Shown one piece after another: positions 5,388-6,719 of a stretch of DNA of 6,719 nucleotides. Both the position numbers and the translations under genes were made by a program. Source of the DNA: Syntrophobacterales bacterium (GTDB taxonomy: Bacteria; Desulfobacterota; Desulfobaccia; Desulfobaccales; 0-14-0-80-60-11); contig JAGVPN010000354.1 in NCBI GenBank assembly GCA_020052215.1, positions 1-6,719 on the forward strand, given 5' to 3'. The stretch's first letter is position 1. Every line of letters starts with the position of its first letter. The notes under the pieces are model-generated. The model ran no database searches. It saw only the letters and a list, made by a program, of their open reading frames with translations, and was not told the DNA's origin.

Positions 5388-5612
5388 CTATTGCCCCGGT
5401 TGCAGAATTTTCAGAGCCTTTTCCAACAGTTCTAGGGCATCATAGATCGGTTCGCACGCCAGACAATTCACGATGTTATCCCGTCCCCGGGCGGTAAAGA
5501 CGGCTTCCCGGGTCCCCTCGCACTGGCAGCTTTTGGCGGCCTGGCGGAGTGCTTCCACCAGCTGGGGCAGGGGGAGTTTATCAATATCCAGATTCTTCAG
5601 TTCGTTTTCCAT
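5388..5612 (-). CDS. Hypothetical 74-residue protein with CxC and CxxC cysteines
   Basis: I do not recognise a family. The open frame extends upstream to 5735, but the real start is almost certainly the ATG at 5612: AAGGAG lies six bases before it, and the extra upstream part is mostly a palindromic repeat read as protein (GRGGFKTRPYR). From that start the protein is 74 residues, soluble, with no signal peptide or membrane helix. It contains Cys29 and Cys31 (SCQCEGT), and Cys50 and Cys53 (NCLACEP), an arrangement that could bind zinc or an iron-sulfur cluster. The segments around the cysteine core (residues 1-27 and 55-71) look helical, with leucine-rich patterns LPQLVEALRQAA and ALELLEKALKIL. 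It is convergent with ruvB and divergent from ftsH, so its neighbours say nothing firm about its function. Confidence 0.72.
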   Translation of the reverse strand: MENELKNLDIDKLPLPQLVEALRQAAKSCQCEGTREAVFTARGRDNIVNCLACEPIYDALELLEKALKILQPGQ

Positions 5613-5639
5613 GCGTCGCTCCTTAGATGGTAAATTGTC

Positions 5640-5666
5640 AGTATAAACTTCAATCAAATCTGCAAA
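5640..5666 (-). promoter_or_regulatory. Possible promoter of the 74-residue gene
   Basis: On the minus strand TATACT (5645-5640) matches the -10 consensus at five of six positions. The best -35 candidate, TTTGCA (5666-5661), is only 15 bases upstream, shorter than the usual 17. A start near 5633 would give a leader of about 20 bases containing the AAGGAG ribosome binding site. The palindrome at 5673-5701 lies directly upstream. Confidence 0.35.
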
Positions 5667-5672
5667 GCACCT

Positions 5673-5701
5673 GTAGGGGCGGGTTTTAAACCCGCCCCTA
5701 C
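5673..5701. repeat. GTAGGGGCGG-type palindromic repeat, GGGTTT core
   Basis: A perfect 29-base inverted repeat: arm GTAGGGGCGGGTTT (5673-5686), a single central T (5687) and the exact complement AAACCCGCCCCTAC (5688-5701). It shares the outer GTAGGGGCGG frame with the copy at 1799-1826 but has a different centre. On the minus strand it reads through as GRGGFKTRPYR, a peptide I recognise from memory as a frequent artefact where this repeat is annotated as coding. It sits in the divergent gap between the 74-residue gene and ftsH. Confidence 0.88.
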
Positions 5702-5788
5702 CATCAAATTTTCCTGCGGCCCGGCTAAGGGACACTTCTATACCATAAGAAGGACGCTGCCCAGGCGCAAGGCCCCGGGAAGATCGGG

Positions 5789-5816
5789 TTGCTTATCCAG
5801 CCTCAATCGTTATATT
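5789..5816 (+). promoter_or_regulatory. Possible ftsH promoter
   Basis: TTGCTT (5789-5794) and TATATT (5811-5816) are separated by 16 bases; the -10 matches at five of six positions and the -35 at only three. The predicted start near 5823 gives a leader of about 37 bases that holds GAGGT twice (5844-5848 and 5851-5855), the second being well placed for the ATG at 5860. No heat-shock (sigma-32-like) or CIRCE-type element was recognised in the gap. Confidence 0.35.
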
Positions 5817-5859
5817 ATGTGCAGCGAACTACCCGGTAATATAGAGGTATGAGGTAATC

Positions 5860-6719
5860 ATGACCGAGAAGCCCCCCTCCCCCATGGCCCGTTACGCCGT
5901 CTGGTATGTGCTGGCCTTAATCCTGTTGCTGTCGATCTTCCAGTATTACAGCGCCATGCAACAGGCCGTGGAGATCAGTTACAGCGAATTTCGCCGCCTG
6001 GTGCAGATCAAGGGCGTCGATGACCTGGTGGTCAGCACCGATGCCATCACGGGTAACCTTTTGCCCAAGGGCATCGAGGAATTGGCCAAAGAGAGAAAAA
6101 ACCCCGATCTGCCCCAGACCCTGGCAAAGCAGTTTGACAAGAAAAAACCGATGTTCTCCGCCGTGAGACTGGAAGACCCGGACCTGGTGAAGCTCTTGGC
6201 CAAGGACAACATCAACTATCGGGCCGTCCAGGAAAAGACCTGGCTCACTTCCCTCCTTTCCTGGGTGTTCCCCTTCCTGCTCCTCATCGCCATCTGGGTC
6301 TACTTCTTCCGCAAGATCGGCAGCGGCGCCGGGGGCCTCATGACCGTGGGCAAGAGTAAGGCCAAGGTCTATGTCCAGGACGAAACCAAGGTCACCTTCC
6401 AGGATGTGGCCGGGGTGGAAGAAGCCGAAGAGGAACTGAAGGAAATCATCGAGTTCTTGAAAAACCCCGCCAAATTCCAGGTTTTGGGGGGTAACCTCCC
6501 CAAGGGGGTCATGCTGGTGGGTCCCCCGGGCACCGGCAAGACCCTGTTGGCCCGGGCGGTGGCCGGAGAGGCCGGGGTCCCTTTTATGAGCCTGTCGGGC
6601 TCCGATTTCGTGGAAATGTTCGTGGGGGTGGGCGCCGCCCGGGTCCGGGACCTCTTTGCCACGGCCCAGGAGAAGGCGCCCTGCATCATCTTCATCGACG
6701 AACTGGACGCCATCGGCAA
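5860..6719 (+). CDS. ftsH: ATP-dependent zinc metalloprotease FtsH, N-terminal part (3' truncated by window edge)
   Basis: 286 codons are visible and the frame is open to the right edge. FtsH is a membrane-anchored hexameric AAA+ protease that extracts and degrades membrane and regulatory proteins. Seen in order: first transmembrane helix about 12-30, a periplasmic domain about 31-131, second helix about 132-150, then the AAA+ domain beginning [16 protein letters not shown] (178-193), Walker A GPPGTGKT (221-228), pore loop MFVGVGA (253-259) and Walker [12 protein letters not shown] (276-286). The second AAA half, the arginine fingers and the HExxH zinc protease domain lie beyond the window. 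The ATG at 5860 is chosen for its GAGG at 5851-5854, five bases upstream, and because it gives a normal short cytoplasmic tail. The periplasmic part is about 100 residues, longer than the roughly 70 of the E. coli protein, because of a lysine-rich stretch near 69-97. Confidence 0.96.
   Translation, partial: MTEKPPSPMARYAVWYVLALILLLSIFQYYSAMQQAVEISYSEFRRLVQIKGVDDLVVSTDAITGNLLPKGIEELAKERKNPDLPQTLAKQFDKKKPMFSAVRLEDPDLVKLLAKDNINYRAVQEKTWLTSLLSWVFPFLLLIAIWVYFFRKIGSGAGGLMTVGKSKAKVYVQDETKVTFQDVAGVEEAEEELKEIIEFLKNPAKFQVLGGNLPKGVMLVGPPGTGKTLLARAVAGEAGVPFMSLSGSDFVEMFVGVGAARVRDLFATAQEKAPCIIFIDELDAIG

Noticed and set aside
5184..5435. Plus-strand open frame crossing the ruvB 3' end
   Set aside because: It runs out of frame through ruvB and then through the terminator hairpins; the tail (AGLRTRRFY) is repeat sequence read as protein.

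Overview
The window reads as a piece of a moderately GC-rich (about 60% by eye) Gram-negative bacterial chromosome. The mix of genes suggests a member of the Desulfobacterota (former Deltaproteobacteria), perhaps near Desulfobacca/Syntrophobacteria: an NtrB-like histidine kinase followed by a lone receiver protein, an FtsH with an enlarged periplasmic domain, and intergenic palindromes of the GTAGGGGCGG...CCGCCCCTAC and AQAFQPV/TGKMPVP-encoding types. This assignment is inference from pattern memory; no search was run.

Layout. Positions 1-918 (+): the 3' end of a sensor histidine kinase, overlapped by a single-domain response regulator. Positions 938-1738 (-): murI, glutamate racemase, convergent with the regulator. 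Positions 1739-1963: a non-coding gap packed with three palindromic repeat units. Positions 1964-3679 (-): a two-gene ABC-2 type exporter (ATPase, then permease). Positions 3700-4110 (-): a small DUF202/YidH-like membrane protein with strikingly lower GC than its surroundings. Positions 4264-5289 (+): ruvB, without ruvA or ruvC beside it, ending in hairpins that include a probable terminator. Positions 5388-5612 (-): an unrecognised 74-residue protein with a CxC/CxxC cysteine pattern. Positions 5673-5701: another copy of the palindromic repeat. Positions 5860-6719 (+): the 5' part of ftsH, cut by the window edge after the Walker B motif.

How the genes work together. Three functional units can be supported: the two-component pair, the ATPase/permease exporter pair (possibly co-transcribed with the DUF202 gene upstream), and separate housekeeping genes (murI for D-glutamate supply to peptidoglycan, ruvB for Holliday junction migration, ftsH for membrane proteolysis). 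No phage, transposase, CRISPR array, tRNA or rRNA was seen. I found no convincing new multi-gene system. The most noteworthy items are the repeat family with interchangeable palindromic cores, the low-GC DUF202 gene, the C-H-T active-site variant in MurI, the four-cysteine small protein, and two genes (the ABC ATPase and ruvB) whose best promoter matches would give leaderless mRNAs.
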